The translations under genes and the position numbers were made by a program. The notes under the pieces were generated by a model. That model worked only from the letters and a program-made list of their open reading frames with translations. It was not told the DNA's origin and searched no databases. Below, piece after piece: positions 1 to 9,116 of a stretch of 64,000 nucleotides of DNA (position 1 is its first letter; each line of letters begins with the position of its first letter). Source of the stretch: JANQEU01 sp965242805 (GTDB lineage: Bacteria > Bacteroidota > Bacteroidia > Cytophagales > Cyclobacteriaceae); the NCBI GenBank assembly GCA_965242805.1, contig CBDETD010000002.1:2418001-2482000 (forward strand), in the 5' to 3' direction.

Positions 1-71
1 CCGAGTCTCAACGCCTCCTCCCTGCTAAGTGATATTACCTCCTTAACTCTGTTTGAAAATTTAGCTTCCAT
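1..71 (-). CDS. clpC: ATP-dependent Clp protease ATPase ClpC, N-terminus only (cut by window edge)
   Basis: Reading leftward from an ATG at 71, 23 codons run to the edge and begin MEAKFSNRVKEVISLSREEA, the near-invariant opening of ClpC/MecB-type Hsp100 unfoldases in Bacteroidota. Only the start of the first Clp-N repeat is present; both AAA+ modules lie outside. The full protein would unfold substrates for the ClpP peptidase. It sits downstream of the WbqC-like gene on the same strand with about 90 bases between. The family call is firm because the peptide is so characteristic, but nothing can be said about the rest of the gene. Confidence 0.88.
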   Translation of the reverse strand, partial: MEAKFSNRVKEVISLSREEALRL

Positions 72-160
72 ATGAGGTTATTTGCAATACTGCTATCAAG
101 TAAAAATAAAGTTAATTTATTTCAATCCAATGAACATCTTCTGGTAAAACATACAATGGA

Positions 161-808
161 TCACATTTGTTCTCCCTTATAGATCGAACTGGCCTTTAAG
201 TTTTCAAACGACGTCAACCCCTGGCACAGTATACAATCGAGAACACTGAGGTTAGGGACAAATTTGTTGCCAAAGTTTTGTAAATAGGTAACCGGCCTAT
301 ATATGTGTCGCGACTTATACCCCTCTTTCGCTGAAATATCGTTCCTGTGATCTATTATCTCATTTGATTTTTTTTCTTCGTATTTCTCGGTCTCGCAGAT
401 TTGTATGTCATATTGTAGATGTTTAAGACATATTGTCAGTATTTCAAGATTGAGATCATAGAGGAAGAGGTGATTTTTCTTATATACCTCGAAGTATTCA
501 TGGACCAGATGATCGAAGAATGGTGCTTTGGCGTAGGAAGATCCGATAGCTCGAATATGGTCCCTTGACCATGACTGGCTATGATCGATCTTCACATCTT
601 TGAATGGTGTTCGATTTCCATAGTGAACGGGAACCGACAGGTTCAGAATCCCATTTGCAGTCAAAATCCGGCACCTGTTCCTGTAGGTCTGTTTTCTGAA
701 GTGTTCATGCACCTCCAAACACACCTCATCAAAATTTGACAATAAGGTGAAGAACTCAAGACTTCCCAGAAAGTGGGGTTCGATCAGTAACTGTTTTCCC
801 TTAGACAT
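161..808 (-). CDS. WbqC-like family protein
   Basis: This 215-residue protein resembles the WbqC-like family. Visible features are an N-terminal IEPHFLGSLEFF segment (WbqC proteins usually carry a Q/H-P-x-Y/F-x-P motif here), the central RNRCRILTANGILNLSVPV strand pair, SRDHIRAIGSSYAKAPFF, and a C-terminal NLSVLDCILCQG. WbqC was named from an O-antigen cluster, but its biochemistry is unsettled and family members occur outside such clusters. It is divergent from mltG across a 65-base gap and runs toward clpC. I infer no specific reaction. Confidence 0.75.
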   Translation of the reverse strand: MSKGKQLLIEPHFLGSLEFFTLLSNFDEVCLEVHEHFRKQTYRNRCRILTANGILNLSVPVHYGNRTPFKDVKIDHSQSWSRDHIRAIGSSYAKAPFFDHLVHEYFEVYKKNHLFLYDLNLEILTICLKHLQYDIQICETEKYEEKKSNEIIDHRNDISAKEGYKSRHIYRPVTYLQNFGNKFVPNLSVLDCILCQGLTSFENLKASSIYKGEQM

Positions 809-859
809 GAATAATTTGAGGAATCAAAGATCTGGAGTATTTAGTATAGCATCAAGTAT

Positions 860-867
860 TATTTTTG
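860..867 (+). promoter_or_regulatory. Putative -7 promoter box for mltG
   Basis: TATTTTTG matches the Bacteroidota -7 consensus TAnnTTTG and is followed directly by CGGG, as at the hemE and tRNA-Arg boxes in this window. The mltG ATG is 6 bases further on, so the transcript would have almost no leader. No convincing -33 TTG is seen at the right distance. Confidence 0.4.
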
Positions 868-873
868 CGGGCT

Positions 874-1911
874 ATGATTGGGAAGAGAAGAATTTTTGTG
901 CTGTTCATTATTGTATTTACGGTAATGTTATCGTCTTTCACATTTTATACCTGGCAAATTGTATTTACTCCCAATATCCTGGTGGGAAAATCTGAGCAAT
1001 ATTTCGCCATCCCAAAAGGATACACTTTCAAGCAGGTTCAAAATGATCTTTACGATCAGGGTATTGTACAGGATCTGGTGACTTTCAGTTTCCTGGCCAA
1101 ACTCAAAAAATACGACCGATATGTTAAGCCAGGTATGTATCTTTTGCAGCCGGATATGACCAATTCAGAAGCCATCAACCTATTGCGTTCTGGTGCTCAG
1201 ACTCCAGTAAAGCTCACTTTCAGTGTGGCAAGAAAACTGGAGGAACTTCCTGCAATCCTTGCAAGAAATATGGAATTCGATTCCCTGGAAATGGAAGACT
1301 TTCTTTTGGATGATTCGTTGCCCGGTAAATATGGATTTGAGAAAGAAACCTTCATATCCATGTTCGTACCCAACACTTATGAACTTTACTGGACCGAGAC
1401 ACCTGAGGAAGTGGTTGAACGACTAAAAAGAGAGTACGACAAATTTTGGAGTGATGAACGCAAAAAGAAGGCTGAAGATCTTGGTCTTACTCCGAATGAA
1501 GTGTCTACACTTGCTTCAATAGTTCAGGCCGAAGTGAGCAAAACTGAAGAGGCCCCCACAGTTGCTGGATTATACATCAATCGACTAAAAAGAGGGATCC
1601 CTCTCCAGGCAGACCCAACGCTGGTATTCGCGGCAAACGACTTCACCATACGTCGAGTTTTGGATGTACATAAGAAGATTGATTCTCCTTACAACACCTA
1701 TAAGTACCAAGGCCTCCCTCCCGGCCCCATCAACATGCCTACCATTGCATCGTTGAACGCGGTATTGGACCATGAGCAACACAACTACATTTATATGTGT
1801 GCCAAAGAGGATTTTTCGGGATACCATGCATTTGCCAGTACGCTTCGCGAGCATAATGTTAACGCCAGAAAATTTCAACAGGCCCTGAACAGAGAAAGGA
1901 TCTATAGATAA
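874..1911 (+). CDS. mltG: Endolytic murein transglycosylase MltG (YceG-like)
   Basis: MltG cleaves nascent peptidoglycan strands in the cell wall and helps end glycan chain growth. The protein has one N-terminal membrane segment (about residues 5-27), a LysM-like region, and the YceG domain. The catalytic glutamate lies in IVQAEVSK near residue 220, matching the E. coli Glu218 position, followed by LQADPTLVFA and the SPYNTYKYQGLPPGPI signature. About 345 residues is normal. An upstream in-frame TTG at 865 lies inside the promoter box, so ATG 874 is preferred. The stop codon overlaps the next ATG by one base, so the two genes are translationally coupled. Confidence 0.93.
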   Translation: MIGKRRIFVLFIIVFTVMLSSFTFYTWQIVFTPNILVGKSEQYFAIPKGYTFKQVQNDLYDQGIVQDLVTFSFLAKLKKYDRYVKPGMYLLQPDMTNSEAINLLRSGAQTPVKLTFSVARKLEELPAILARNMEFDSLEMEDFLLDDSLPGKYGFEKETFISMFVPNTYELYWTETPEEVVERLKREYDKFWSDERKKKAEDLGLTPNEVSTLASIVQAEVSKTEEAPTVAGLYINRLKRGIPLQADPTLVFAANDFTIRRVLDVHKKIDSPYNTYKYQGLPPGPINMPTIASLNAVLDHEQHNYIYMCAKEDFSGYHAFASTLREHNVNARKFQQALNRERIYR

Positions 1912-2324
1912 TGTACCAAACTGAAGTTCAACTCCGAGTGCGATATGCCGATACCGATCAGATGGGATATGTGTACTATGGCAATTATGCCGCCTACTAT
2001 GAAGTTGCGCGTGTCGAATCATTTCGTGAATTGGGCTTTGCTTACAAGCATTTGGAAGAGCAGGGGATCATGATGCCGGTTTTGGAGCTTCAGTCCAGAT
2101 TTGTTCAGCCTGCAAAATATGACGACTTGTTAACCATCATCGTAAGAATTCCGGAAATGCCAAGAGTGAGAATAAGATACGAATACGAGATCTACAATGA
2201 AAACGATGAGAAGCTCAATACAGGTGAAACGACCCTCGCCTTCATTGACATGCAAACAAATCGGCCGGTTAGATTACCCCTGGTTATGAAAGATCTGTTA
2301 CAACCGTTTTTTCCTGAAGGATAA
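1911..2324 (+). CDS. Acyl-CoA thioesterase, YbgC/FadM hot-dog family
   Basis: A 137-residue single hot-dog domain. The catalytic signature is in RVRYADTDQMGYVYYGNY near residues 9-26, with the Asp typical of 4-hydroxybenzoyl-CoA thioesterase-like enzymes. These enzymes hydrolyse short or medium acyl-CoA esters in the cytoplasm. It is coupled to mltG by a TAATG overlap. In proteobacteria YbgC sits with the tol-pal envelope genes, so a link to envelope growth is plausible, but the substrate cannot be read from sequence. It converges with uvrB with only 14 bases between. Confidence 0.88.
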   Translation: MYQTEVQLRVRYADTDQMGYVYYGNYAAYYEVARVESFRELGFAYKHLEEQGIMMPVLELQSRFVQPAKYDDLLTIIVRIPEMPRVRIRYEYEIYNENDEKLNTGETTLAFIDMQTNRPVRLPLVMKDLLQPFFPEG

Positions 2325-2338
2325 AACAAGACCCCACC

Positions 2339-4360
2339 TTATTTCTTCTCGATCATCTTCTCGATCTCCATCAGATCGTCTCTAAGTCGTGCTGCCTCCA
2401 TGAAATCAAGATCCTTGGCGGCTGTTTCCATCTTTTTCCGAGTCTGATTTGCAAGATTCTGTAGTTGATCCTTATCCATGTATGAAACTATCGGATCAGC
2501 GGCTACGGTTTGTTCTGGTTCGACATAGTACTTCTTCTTAGTACCCTTCTTCTTATCTGCAACACCAGTCTGGCTTAAGATCTTTTCCCGATCTCCTTTG
2601 ATAGTAGTTGGGATAATACCATGTTCCTCATTATAGACCTGTTGAATGCTTCGCCGTCTGTTAGTCTCGTCTATCGCACTTTGCATGGAATCTGTGACCT
2701 TGTCGGCATACATTATCACCAATCCATTCTCGTTTCTTGCAGCCCGACCTATTGTTTGGACCAATGACCTTTCATTTCGCAAAAATCCTTCCTTGTCAGC
2801 ATCCACAATGGCAACCAATGACACTTCAGGAAGGTCCAAACCTTCTCTCAGCAGATTTACGCCCACCAATACATCGAATACACCCAGCCGAAGTTCACGC
2901 AGTATTTCTACCCGATCAAGCGTATCGACTTCGCTGTGTATGTACCTGGTTTTGACACTGGCACGGACCAGGTATTTACTCAATTCCTCTGCCATACGTT
3001 TGGTAAGGGTCGTCACTAGTATTCGATCGCCCATTTCAATACGCCCCTGGATCTCATCCATCAGGTCATCTATCTGATGAAGGCTGGGTCGAACTTCTAT
3101 TTTGGGATCAAGCAGGCCTGTAGGTCGTATGAGTTGTTCAACGATCACACCCTCGGATTTTCTAAGTTCATATTCCCCTGGCGTAGCACTCACAAATACC
3201 ACCTGGTTTAGCATCTCCTCAAATTCATTGAATGTCAGAGGTCGGTTATCCAAAGCTGCAGGCAATCGGAATCCATAATCCACCAGATTCACCTTCCTGC
3301 TTCTGTCACCTCCCCACATCCCACGAACCTGTGGAACTGTCACATGGCTTTCATCAATGATCATCAGGTAATCATCCGGAAAATAATCCAGCAAACAGAA
3401 AGGCCGAGTTCCGGGATCGCGTCGATCGAAATACCTGGAGTAGTTTTCAATACCTGAGCAGAAACCAATTTCCCGGATCATTTCGAGATCAAATTCCGTT
3501 CTTTCCTTCAAGCGTTTCGCTTCCAGGAATCTTCTTTCCTCCTCAAAAAACTGGACCTGCTCCACCAGGTCATCCTGGATCTCATGAATTGCCTGATTCA
3601 TGGTTTCTTTTCCAGTGACGAACAAGTTTGCAGGAAATATGGTGACAATTCTCTCCTCTGAGATCTTCTCCCCTGTGATGGGATCAATCCGATAAATGGA
3701 CTCTATCTCGTCCCCCCAGAAGATAAAACGATATCCAAAATCAGCATAAGCAACAAACACGTCCACTGTGTCTCCTTTGACCCGGAAGTTACCCCTCTTA
3801 AATTCAGCTTCTGTACGACTGTACAGTATGTTGACCAACTCAAAAAGAAATTGATTCCTTGGAATACGATCTCCCTCCTGGATCCTTATCACATTTTTTC
3901 CAAACTCATCGGGATTTCCTATACCATAAATACAGGAAACTGAGGCCACCACAATTACATCTCGCCTTCCGGAAAGAAGCGATGAAGTTGCACTCAACCT
4001 CAGTTTTTCGATTTCATCATTTATGGAGAGATCCTTCTCGATATATAGGTTTGTAGTGGGCATGTATGCCTCCGGCTGGTAGTAATCGTAATAGGATATA
4101 AAATACTCCACAGCATTTTTTGGGAAGAAGCTTTTGAATTCTCCATAAAGCTGTGCCGCCAGCGTCTTGTTATGACAAAGTATGATTGTTGGCCTGTTTG
4201 TTTGAGCGATTACATTGGCCATTGTAAATGTCTTACCTGATCCGGTGACTCCAAGCAATGTTTGAGCTGGTTCACCAGCATTCACCCCTTCCGCCAATTG
4301 GGCAACAGCCGTAGGCTGATCCCCTGTAGGATCATACTCCGAAATGAGTTCAAATTCCAT
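2339..4360 (-). CDS. uvrB: Excinuclease ABC subunit B
   Basis: UvrB is the damage-verifying helicase-like subunit of nucleotide excision repair, loaded by UvrA and cut at by UvrC. At 673 residues it is the usual length. Visible are Walker A GVTGSGKT at 37-44, the beta-hairpin region YYDYYQPEAYMP, the DESH Walker B box, helicase motifs VSATPGEYE and QTIGRAARN, and the C-terminal UVR motif (DFMEAARLRDDLMEIEKMI) that binds UvrC. It follows aroE by 3 bases, so it is probably the last gene of the long minus-strand run. Confidence 0.97.
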   Translation of the reverse strand: MEFELISEYDPTGDQPTAVAQLAEGVNAGEPAQTLLGVTGSGKTFTMANVIAQTNRPTIILCHNKTLAAQLYGEFKSFFPKNAVEYFISYYDYYQPEAYMPTTNLYIEKDLSINDEIEKLRLSATSSLLSGRRDVIVVASVSCIYGIGNPDEFGKNVIRIQEGDRIPRNQFLFELVNILYSRTEAEFKRGNFRVKGDTVDVFVAYADFGYRFIFWGDEIESIYRIDPITGEKISEERIVTIFPANLFVTGKETMNQAIHEIQDDLVEQVQFFEEERRFLEAKRLKERTEFDLEMIREIGFCSGIENYSRYFDRRDPGTRPFCLLDYFPDDYLMIIDESHVTVPQVRGMWGGDRSRKVNLVDYGFRLPAALDNRPLTFNEFEEMLNQVVFVSATPGEYELRKSEGVIVEQLIRPTGLLDPKIEVRPSLHQIDDLMDEIQGRIEMGDRILVTTLTKRMAEELSKYLVRASVKTRYIHSEVDTLDRVEILRELRLGVFDVLVGVNLLREGLDLPEVSLVAIVDADKEGFLRNERSLVQTIGRAARNENGLVIMYADKVTDSMQSAIDETNRRRSIQQVYNEEHGIIPTTIKGDREKILSQTGVADKKKGTKKKYYVEPEQTVAADPIVSYMDKDQLQNLANQTRKKMETAAKDLDFMEAARLRDDLMEIEKMIEKK

Positions 4361-4363
4361 AAA

Positions 4364-5101
4364 TCATGAATTCCAGATTTTCCAGGACTCCTCAGCCTGC
4401 AACTTCAACATTTCCATCCCATTCTTGGTTTGTGCCCCCCTTTTCTCACCTTCCTTCATAAAAAATGTTTTTTCAGGATTATAAATAAGATCGTAAAGCA
4501 GATGATCCGAAGTGATCAACTCATAGGGTATAGGTGGTCCATCGTCCACATTCGGATGCATTCCCAAAGGAGTAGTATTAATGAGGAGTTTATTGTCTTT
4601 CATGATGGAAGGATCCTTTATCAATTTTGTATAAATCAAGTCTCCCTTGTCTTTGGACCTGGACACTACCTCATAGTCAATATCAAGTTCGGTGAGAGCT
4701 GATTGCACGGCCATACTAGACCCACCTGAACCCAGCACAAGCGCAGATAAATCCTTCGATTCAAGCCAATCATCCAGTGACTCCCGAAAGGCAATATAAT
4801 CCGCGTTGTAACCAATAAGCTTTCCTCCTTTTCTTCTCACCACATTAACGGCCTCAACTTTATGCACACTAGGATCCAGTTGATCCAAAAACCTGATGAT
4901 ATTTATCTTATGCGGAATGGTAACATTAACTCCCTCCAGATCAGGATAGCGTTCCCAAATCGCCAGAAAATCCTTGAGATACTCCATCTCAAACAAATCA
5001 TACCTGTGTGAGGACAGACCTAGTTTTTCAAACTTTTCTTCGAAGTATTCTTTTGAGTATGAGTGACCCAAAGGGTAACCAACAAGTCCGTATCTTTTCA
5101 T
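4364..5101 (-). CDS. aroE: Shikimate dehydrogenase
   Basis: AroE reduces 3-dehydroshikimate to shikimate with NADPH in aromatic amino acid synthesis. The 245-residue protein shows the substrate-binding GYPLGHSYSKEYF start, the catalytic lysine at about 65 in NVTIPHK, NADYIAF with the second catalytic Asp, the nucleotide-binding LVLGSGGSSMAV loop, and NTTPLGMHP. It is slightly shorter than the E. coli enzyme, which is common in Bacteroidota. It lies between the DUF368 transporter (64 bases) and uvrB (3 bases). Confidence 0.95.
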   Translation of the reverse strand: MKRYGLVGYPLGHSYSKEYFEEKFEKLGLSSHRYDLFEMEYLKDFLAIWERYPDLEGVNVTIPHKINIIRFLDQLDPSVHKVEAVNVVRRKGGKLIGYNADYIAFRESLDDWLESKDLSALVLGSGGSSMAVQSALTELDIDYEVVSRSKDKGDLIYTKLIKDPSIMKDNKLLINTTPLGMHPNVDDGPPIPYELITSDHLLYDLIYNPEKTFFMKEGEKRGAQTKNGMEMLKLQAEESWKIWNS

Positions 5102-5164
5102 CTATAATATTGACCCTTCACGAAAATAAGTTGAATTCGTGAATTAAATAAAAAGAGGGTGGAA

Positions 5165-6067
5165 TTAATGATGCGTTTGGGATTCTCCCGTCCTGTCAAT
5201 CCAAAAAACTATCCCAAATCCGACAACAAGAACAGCTACTGCGAGCAGGAATTGCAAATTCAATTCAGGCAAATTCCAGTCATAACCTATCGCCTTTTTC
5301 TTTGCTGAAGACACATCCAAATAAATGGTTGATTTCCATGGCCAGATGATAACCAGAGATCCAGCGACAAATCCGGTTAATAAGCTAATTGTCTGATTTC
5401 TGAAATGAGAGAAGAGGTAACTTAATAACCTTGAGAACGCTGCAAGTCCGACCACACAACCAACTAACAATGGCACAAGTATTCCCAGGTTAAATGAACT
5501 TATGGCTTGTAACACCAGAAGGTAATTCCCCATCAAAAGCAGTATATATGAACCCGAAAGTCCCGGTAAGATCATGCTACAAACCGCCACAATACCACAT
5601 AGAAAAATGTAGAGCATTCCATCATTGGATGTAGCAGGTGGAAGAAACGCTATGCCGACAGCGATAGCAGTACCTATCAGGAATGTTATAACAACTCCTG
5701 AATTGATTGCTGTCACCTGTTTTCCAACACCCAGGATAGAGGCCAATATCAATCCAAAGAAAAAGGACAGAGTTATCACCTCATGGTTGGTGAAAGCCCA
5801 TTCCAGAAATTTTGCCAGGCTTAATATGCTAATACCCACCCCAAGAAAAATGAAGAAAAGGAACTTAAAGTCAATTTTCTCCATAAATCCATTCAGACGG
5901 AATTGAATTAAGAGTTTCAAGGCTTCAAGGTCCACACTTTTCAATGCATTGATCAGGCGCTCATAGATCCCGGTAATAAAGGCGATCGTTCCTCCTGAAA
6001 CACCGGGTATCACATTTGCCGCTCCCATCGCTAATCCTTTGAGGATCCAGCCAATGATTTCTTTCAT
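5165..6067 (-). CDS. DUF368 membrane protein, PopT-type polyprenyl-phosphate transporter
   Basis: A 300-residue multi-span protein opening with GLAMGAANVIPGVSGGTIAFITGIYERLI, the DUF368 signature, with a second copy of that motif in SMILPGLSGSYILLLMGNY, as expected of an inverted repeat. DUF368 members (PopT) have been shown in other bacteria to recycle undecaprenyl phosphate across the inner membrane for wall and surface polysaccharide synthesis. The start overlaps the end of the phosphosulfolactate synthase homologue by 4 bases. With the capsule module upstream, a role in lipid carrier recycling fits well. The family is certain; substrate direction is inferred from homologues. Confidence 0.88.
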   Translation of the reverse strand: MKEIIGWILKGLAMGAANVIPGVSGGTIAFITGIYERLINALKSVDLEALKLLIQFRLNGFMEKIDFKFLFFIFLGVGISILSLAKFLEWAFTNHEVITLSFFFGLILASILGVGKQVTAINSGVVITFLIGTAIAVGIAFLPPATSNDGMLYIFLCGIVAVCSMILPGLSGSYILLLMGNYLLVLQAISSFNLGILVPLLVGCVVGLAAFSRLLSYLFSHFRNQTISLLTGFVAGSLVIIWPWKSTIYLDVSSAKKKAIGYDWNLPELNLQFLLAVAVLVVGFGIVFWIDRTGESQTHH

Positions 6068-6837
6068 TCAGACGAAAGTTGACCAAGAAAATGATTGAAA
6101 GTATCCCCTCTCAAACCTAATCGAATGGTTTCCAGTGGAATGACCTCATTGGGTGCTATGTTGCCCAGGTTAACGTTGGTACCAACCAACTTGATGAACC
6201 AAACCTGTTGTGACTTTTGTGGAGCCTCCCAAATAATCTTTTCGCTTGGAATTTTTGTCAGGATCTCTTCTACAAGTCCCTGCCTGACCTCTCCCGAATC
6301 CCTGAAAAGGCCAACGTTTCCTGCTTCCCTTGATTCGCCGATCACTTTCCACGCACCTGCATCCAGCTCTGTCTGCATTTGCTCAATCCATTTATAGGGA
6401 GGTATGATCTTCTGAGCATCTTTGGATCCTACTTCACTCAATACTGTAACTTGTTTTGCCAATTCAGCGATATAATCGCACTTCTTGTCATGATCCATTT
6501 CAACACTTCCGTCACTTACCTCCGCATATTGAAGTGAAAATTTATCAAGGACTTTCCGGTAGTCATCAAATTGATCCCTTACGACAAAGGCTTCAAATAA
6601 AGTACCACCGAAATAACAAGGGACACCAGCATTGTGATATAATTCTACCTTTTCCTTAAGAATGGGAGTGACATAGGACGTTGCCCATCCAAATTTTATG
6701 ATATCAATATAATCTCCACAAGTTTGGATCATGTCTTCAGCTTCGCGCAAACTGAGACCTTTATCCATAACCATGGTAAATCCTGATGTTCTTGGCTTTT
6801 GTGAACGATCGGGAATCTGCTTTAAAGAATAGTTCAT
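6064..6837 (-). CDS. Phosphosulfolactate synthase (ComA) homologue
   Basis: The 257-residue protein has the ComA TIM-barrel features: MVMDKGLSLREAEDM, DIIKFGWATSYV, PCYFGGTLFEAFV, EVSDGSVEM, VLSEVGSKD and IWEAPQKSQQVWFIKLVG. ComA adds sulfite to phosphoenolpyruvate to form phosphosulfolactate, the first step of coenzyme M synthesis in methanogens; in bacteria it has been linked to sulfolactate and sulfonate metabolism. No comB or comC gene is near. Since some gliding Bacteroidota make sulfonolipids, a sulfonate role is conceivable but unproven. It overlaps the DUF368 gene by ATGA, which suggests co-translation. Confidence 0.82.
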   Translation of the reverse strand: MNYSLKQIPDRSQKPRTSGFTMVMDKGLSLREAEDMIQTCGDYIDIIKFGWATSYVTPILKEKVELYHNAGVPCYFGGTLFEAFVVRDQFDDYRKVLDKFSLQYAEVSDGSVEMDHDKKCDYIAELAKQVTVLSEVGSKDAQKIIPPYKWIEQMQTELDAGAWKVIGESREAGNVGLFRDSGEVRQGLVEEILTKIPSEKIIWEAPQKSQQVWFIKLVGTNVNLGNIAPNEVIPLETIRLGLRGDTFNHFLGQLSSE

Positions 6838-6880
6838 TAACTGAGATAGGTTAGCAAGCGCAAAAATGAAAAATTATCTG

Positions 6881-6900
6881 AAAAATGAAATTTCATTTTT
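6881..6900 (-). terminator. Perfect 20-base AT palindrome at the end of the TPR gene
   Basis: AAAAATGAAA is followed directly by its reverse complement and overlaps the TPR gene stop codon at 6893-6895. It could fold in RNA of either strand but is AT-only in its core and has no real loop, so termination would be weak. It may only attenuate transcription before the ComA homologue. Confidence 0.3.
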
Positions 6901-8308
6901 GGTTTTTTCGATATTGATCAATCACCTTAAAAAGTGCCTTTTGTATGTTGAGATTTTCAAAAAAGTCAAATAAAACTGTGTGATTCTCGAAGTCGATCAG
7001 CAGTGCTGTCTCCAGATGCTTCAAGGCATTCTTGTATTCTCCGGCACCTATCAGATACACAACTTTTCTGTACAGCATATTTGAATCGTCCGGGATTTCA
7101 TCTAAGCCTCTTTCCAACACCGCCAATGCATTATCAATATCACCTTGTTCGTAATATATAAATGACCAGTCCAACCAATTACTAGGACCAGTTGGATCCA
7201 GTTCACTCAGTATATCATAATAAGTCAAAGCCGAAACTACATTCCCCGCATTGAATTCTGCTTCAGCAAGATATTTAAGATAAAGACTATTTCTCTTGTC
7301 TATTTTATGGGCTTTCTTGAAAAAATGAATAGCCTCATACCACCGATCCTGAAGAGCAAGGGAAATTCCAATACCATACCAGGCTTCATGATACAAGTGG
7401 TCAATTTTTGTGGCTTTCTGATAATATTTAATTGCCAGGTCATACTGATCGAGTTTTTCATAGACCGCACCCATATGACAGAATATTTCAGCACCAGGAC
7501 CCTCAAGATCGAATGTTTTTTTGTAGGCATCAAGGGCTTTGCTGTAAGAACCCATATTCATTAGGGCATTTCCCATGTTAAAATGGGCACTGCTAAACTC
7601 CTCGTCAATAGCAATTGCAAATTCATAAGAGGAAACTGCTTTTTCAAACTTGCCCAACTTATTATAGACGATCCCTATGTTATACCATGCATATTCCGAG
7701 TAAGGATCTACATCAATGAATTGTTGATAATAATTAAGACTGTTTTCCAACTCGCCAGTGACCTCCAAACAATATGCCAGCTCATAGAGCGCATTTTCAT
7801 TGTTCATGTTGTGTTTCAATGCCGACTTGTAGGCCTCCACAGCCTTGTCAAACTCACTTAATCCCTGATGTGCCAGACCTATATTATAGTATATCTCATC
7901 CTTTTCCTCAACATAGTCCAATATCAATTCAAAACATGATATGGCCATTCGATAATCAGCTGTCAACGCATGAATGGTACCCTTCTGGATCAGAAGGTCC
8001 GGGTCATTCGGAGAGAGTACAAGTGCTTCATCAATGATAGACAATGCATCCTCGGCCTGATTGAGTTTTACTAGTACATCCGCCTTCTCAGCGATGAGGT
8101 CTATTGAATACTTATATTGGTCAAGTGCAATATCACATGCCTTCAATGCAGCATGATATTTTTCTCTTTCCTGATAGTATTGAATTATTTCAAAAAAAGC
8201 CTCTTCTTCAAAGTAGTGAGTTTCCTTGTTCTTAAGAAATGCTTCAAACTTTCTTATTAATTCCTTCTGTTCCTTACGTTTATGATCTTCTTGCATTCTA
8301 TTCTCCAA
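6893..8308 (-). CDS. TPR-repeat protein
   Basis: A 471-residue protein built almost wholly of tetratricopeptide repeats, about a dozen units with the W-LG-Y-F-A-A-P spacing (for example AWYNIGIVYNKLGKFEKAVSSY and AHFNMGNALMNMGSYSKALDAY). It lacks a signal peptide and is predicted to be a cytoplasmic scaffold. The last 40 residues and the charged first 25 are not clearly repeats. It lies between the capsule phosphatase (78 bases) and the ComA homologue (55 bases) on the same strand. Partner proteins cannot be inferred. Confidence 0.88.
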   Translation of the reverse strand: MENRMQEDHKRKEQKELIRKFEAFLKNKETHYFEEEAFFEIIQYYQEREKYHAALKACDIALDQYKYSIDLIAEKADVLVKLNQAEDALSIIDEALVLSPNDPDLLIQKGTIHALTADYRMAISCFELILDYVEEKDEIYYNIGLAHQGLSEFDKAVEAYKSALKHNMNNENALYELAYCLEVTGELENSLNYYQQFIDVDPYSEYAWYNIGIVYNKLGKFEKAVSSYEFAIAIDEEFSSAHFNMGNALMNMGSYSKALDAYKKTFDLEGPGAEIFCHMGAVYEKLDQYDLAIKYYQKATKIDHLYHEAWYGIGISLALQDRWYEAIHFFKKAHKIDKRNSLYLKYLAEAEFNAGNVVSALTYYDILSELDPTGPSNWLDWSFIYYEQGDIDNALAVLERGLDEIPDDSNMLYRKVVYLIGAGEYKNALKHLETALLIDFENHTVLFDFFENLNIQKALFKVIDQYRKNQK

Positions 8309-8386
8309 AAGGGTTGAATCAATATAGTGGAATTTGCGAATGAAGTATATTGATTACTCCAAAAGTTTTCCACATGATCCAATGAC

Positions 8387-9115
8387 TTATAAAAGTTGAT
8401 CGTTCATGATTGAAGAGCTTAATGCTCTCTTATAAATCCGTGTTTTTCTTGCTTTCATCAAATAAGAAAGTTGCCGATAATTGTGCAGGTCGCTACCAAT
8501 GAAATTGCAAAAGTTATTCTTCACCATATAGACCGCCAATCTTTTACTTTCTCTTCCATACATGCCCGCCAGGGACAACGAAGTAACTTGAAATTTGATG
8601 CCGATTTCTTTCCATTTTTCTAATATGTCCCGGTTTTCCATGATGTATGAATACCTTTCGGGATGAGCCAATACGGGGGTATATCCCGAGGATTTCAACT
8701 CAAATATGACATCATCCCAGTTGAACGGTAAAATATCAAATCCAGTTTCAATCAAAACAAATCTTCCCTGTCCAAAAGAAAGGATCTCTTCCTTTTGCAC
8801 AAGACGCTTTTGAAATGTATCATCAATAAAATATTCGGCAGCAAGGTCTACCCTGATCTTTAATCCTTCTTCAGTAATCCTCGTCCGCAACTGGGCTAGA
8901 TTATCAGCTAGCTCGTTCTCTTTATTAGGGAACACATGGGTATAAATATGTGGAGTGGTTATTATCTTTTCATACCCCAATTTTTCCAACTCATAAAGAA
9001 TATTGATTGAGTCTTCAATACTTTTGGCTCCATCATCTACACCCGGTATCAAGTGGGAATGAATATCTACTTTCGGTCCCATTGCCGGACCATTTCCAAA
9101 AATCCAACTGAGCAT
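8387..9115 (-). CDS. CpsB/YwqE-type PHP-domain tyrosine phosphatase
   Basis: This 242-residue protein has the PHP metal-binding signature DIHSHLIPGVDDGA (about residues 17-30), TTPHIYTHVFP, LIETGF, LAHPERYSYI and IGSDLHN. These are the histidine and acid ligands of Mn-dependent phosphatases such as CpsB and YwqE. Such enzymes dephosphorylate the C-terminal tyrosine cluster of the capsule BY-kinase. The kinase gene is immediately upstream with one base between, which strongly supports that pairing. Confidence 0.92.
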   Translation of the reverse strand: MLSWIFGNGPAMGPKVDIHSHLIPGVDDGAKSIEDSINILYELEKLGYEKIITTPHIYTHVFPNKENELADNLAQLRTRITEEGLKIRVDLAAEYFIDDTFQKRLVQKEEILSFGQGRFVLIETGFDILPFNWDDVIFELKSSGYTPVLAHPERYSYIMENRDILEKWKEIGIKFQVTSLSLAGMYGRESKRLAVYMVKNNFCNFIGSDLHNYRQLSYLMKARKTRIYKRALSSSIMNDQLL

Positions 9116-9116
9116 C

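Noticed and set aside
100..175. A short open frame on the minus strand ending ...PLYVLPEDVHWIEIN, past the WbqC stop codon
   Set aside because: It looks protein-like but has no start codon of its own: a stop precedes it in the same frame and it overlaps the WbqC tail. WbqC already ends with the usual family sequence. Probably chance.
865..867. TTG as start codon of mltG
   Set aside because: It lies within the TATTTTTG promoter box; ATG 874 gives a normal MltG N-terminus.
2646..3077. Long antisense frames within uvrB and other genes
   Set aside because: They are shadows of the true frames and show no domain, start context or amino acid pattern of a real protein.
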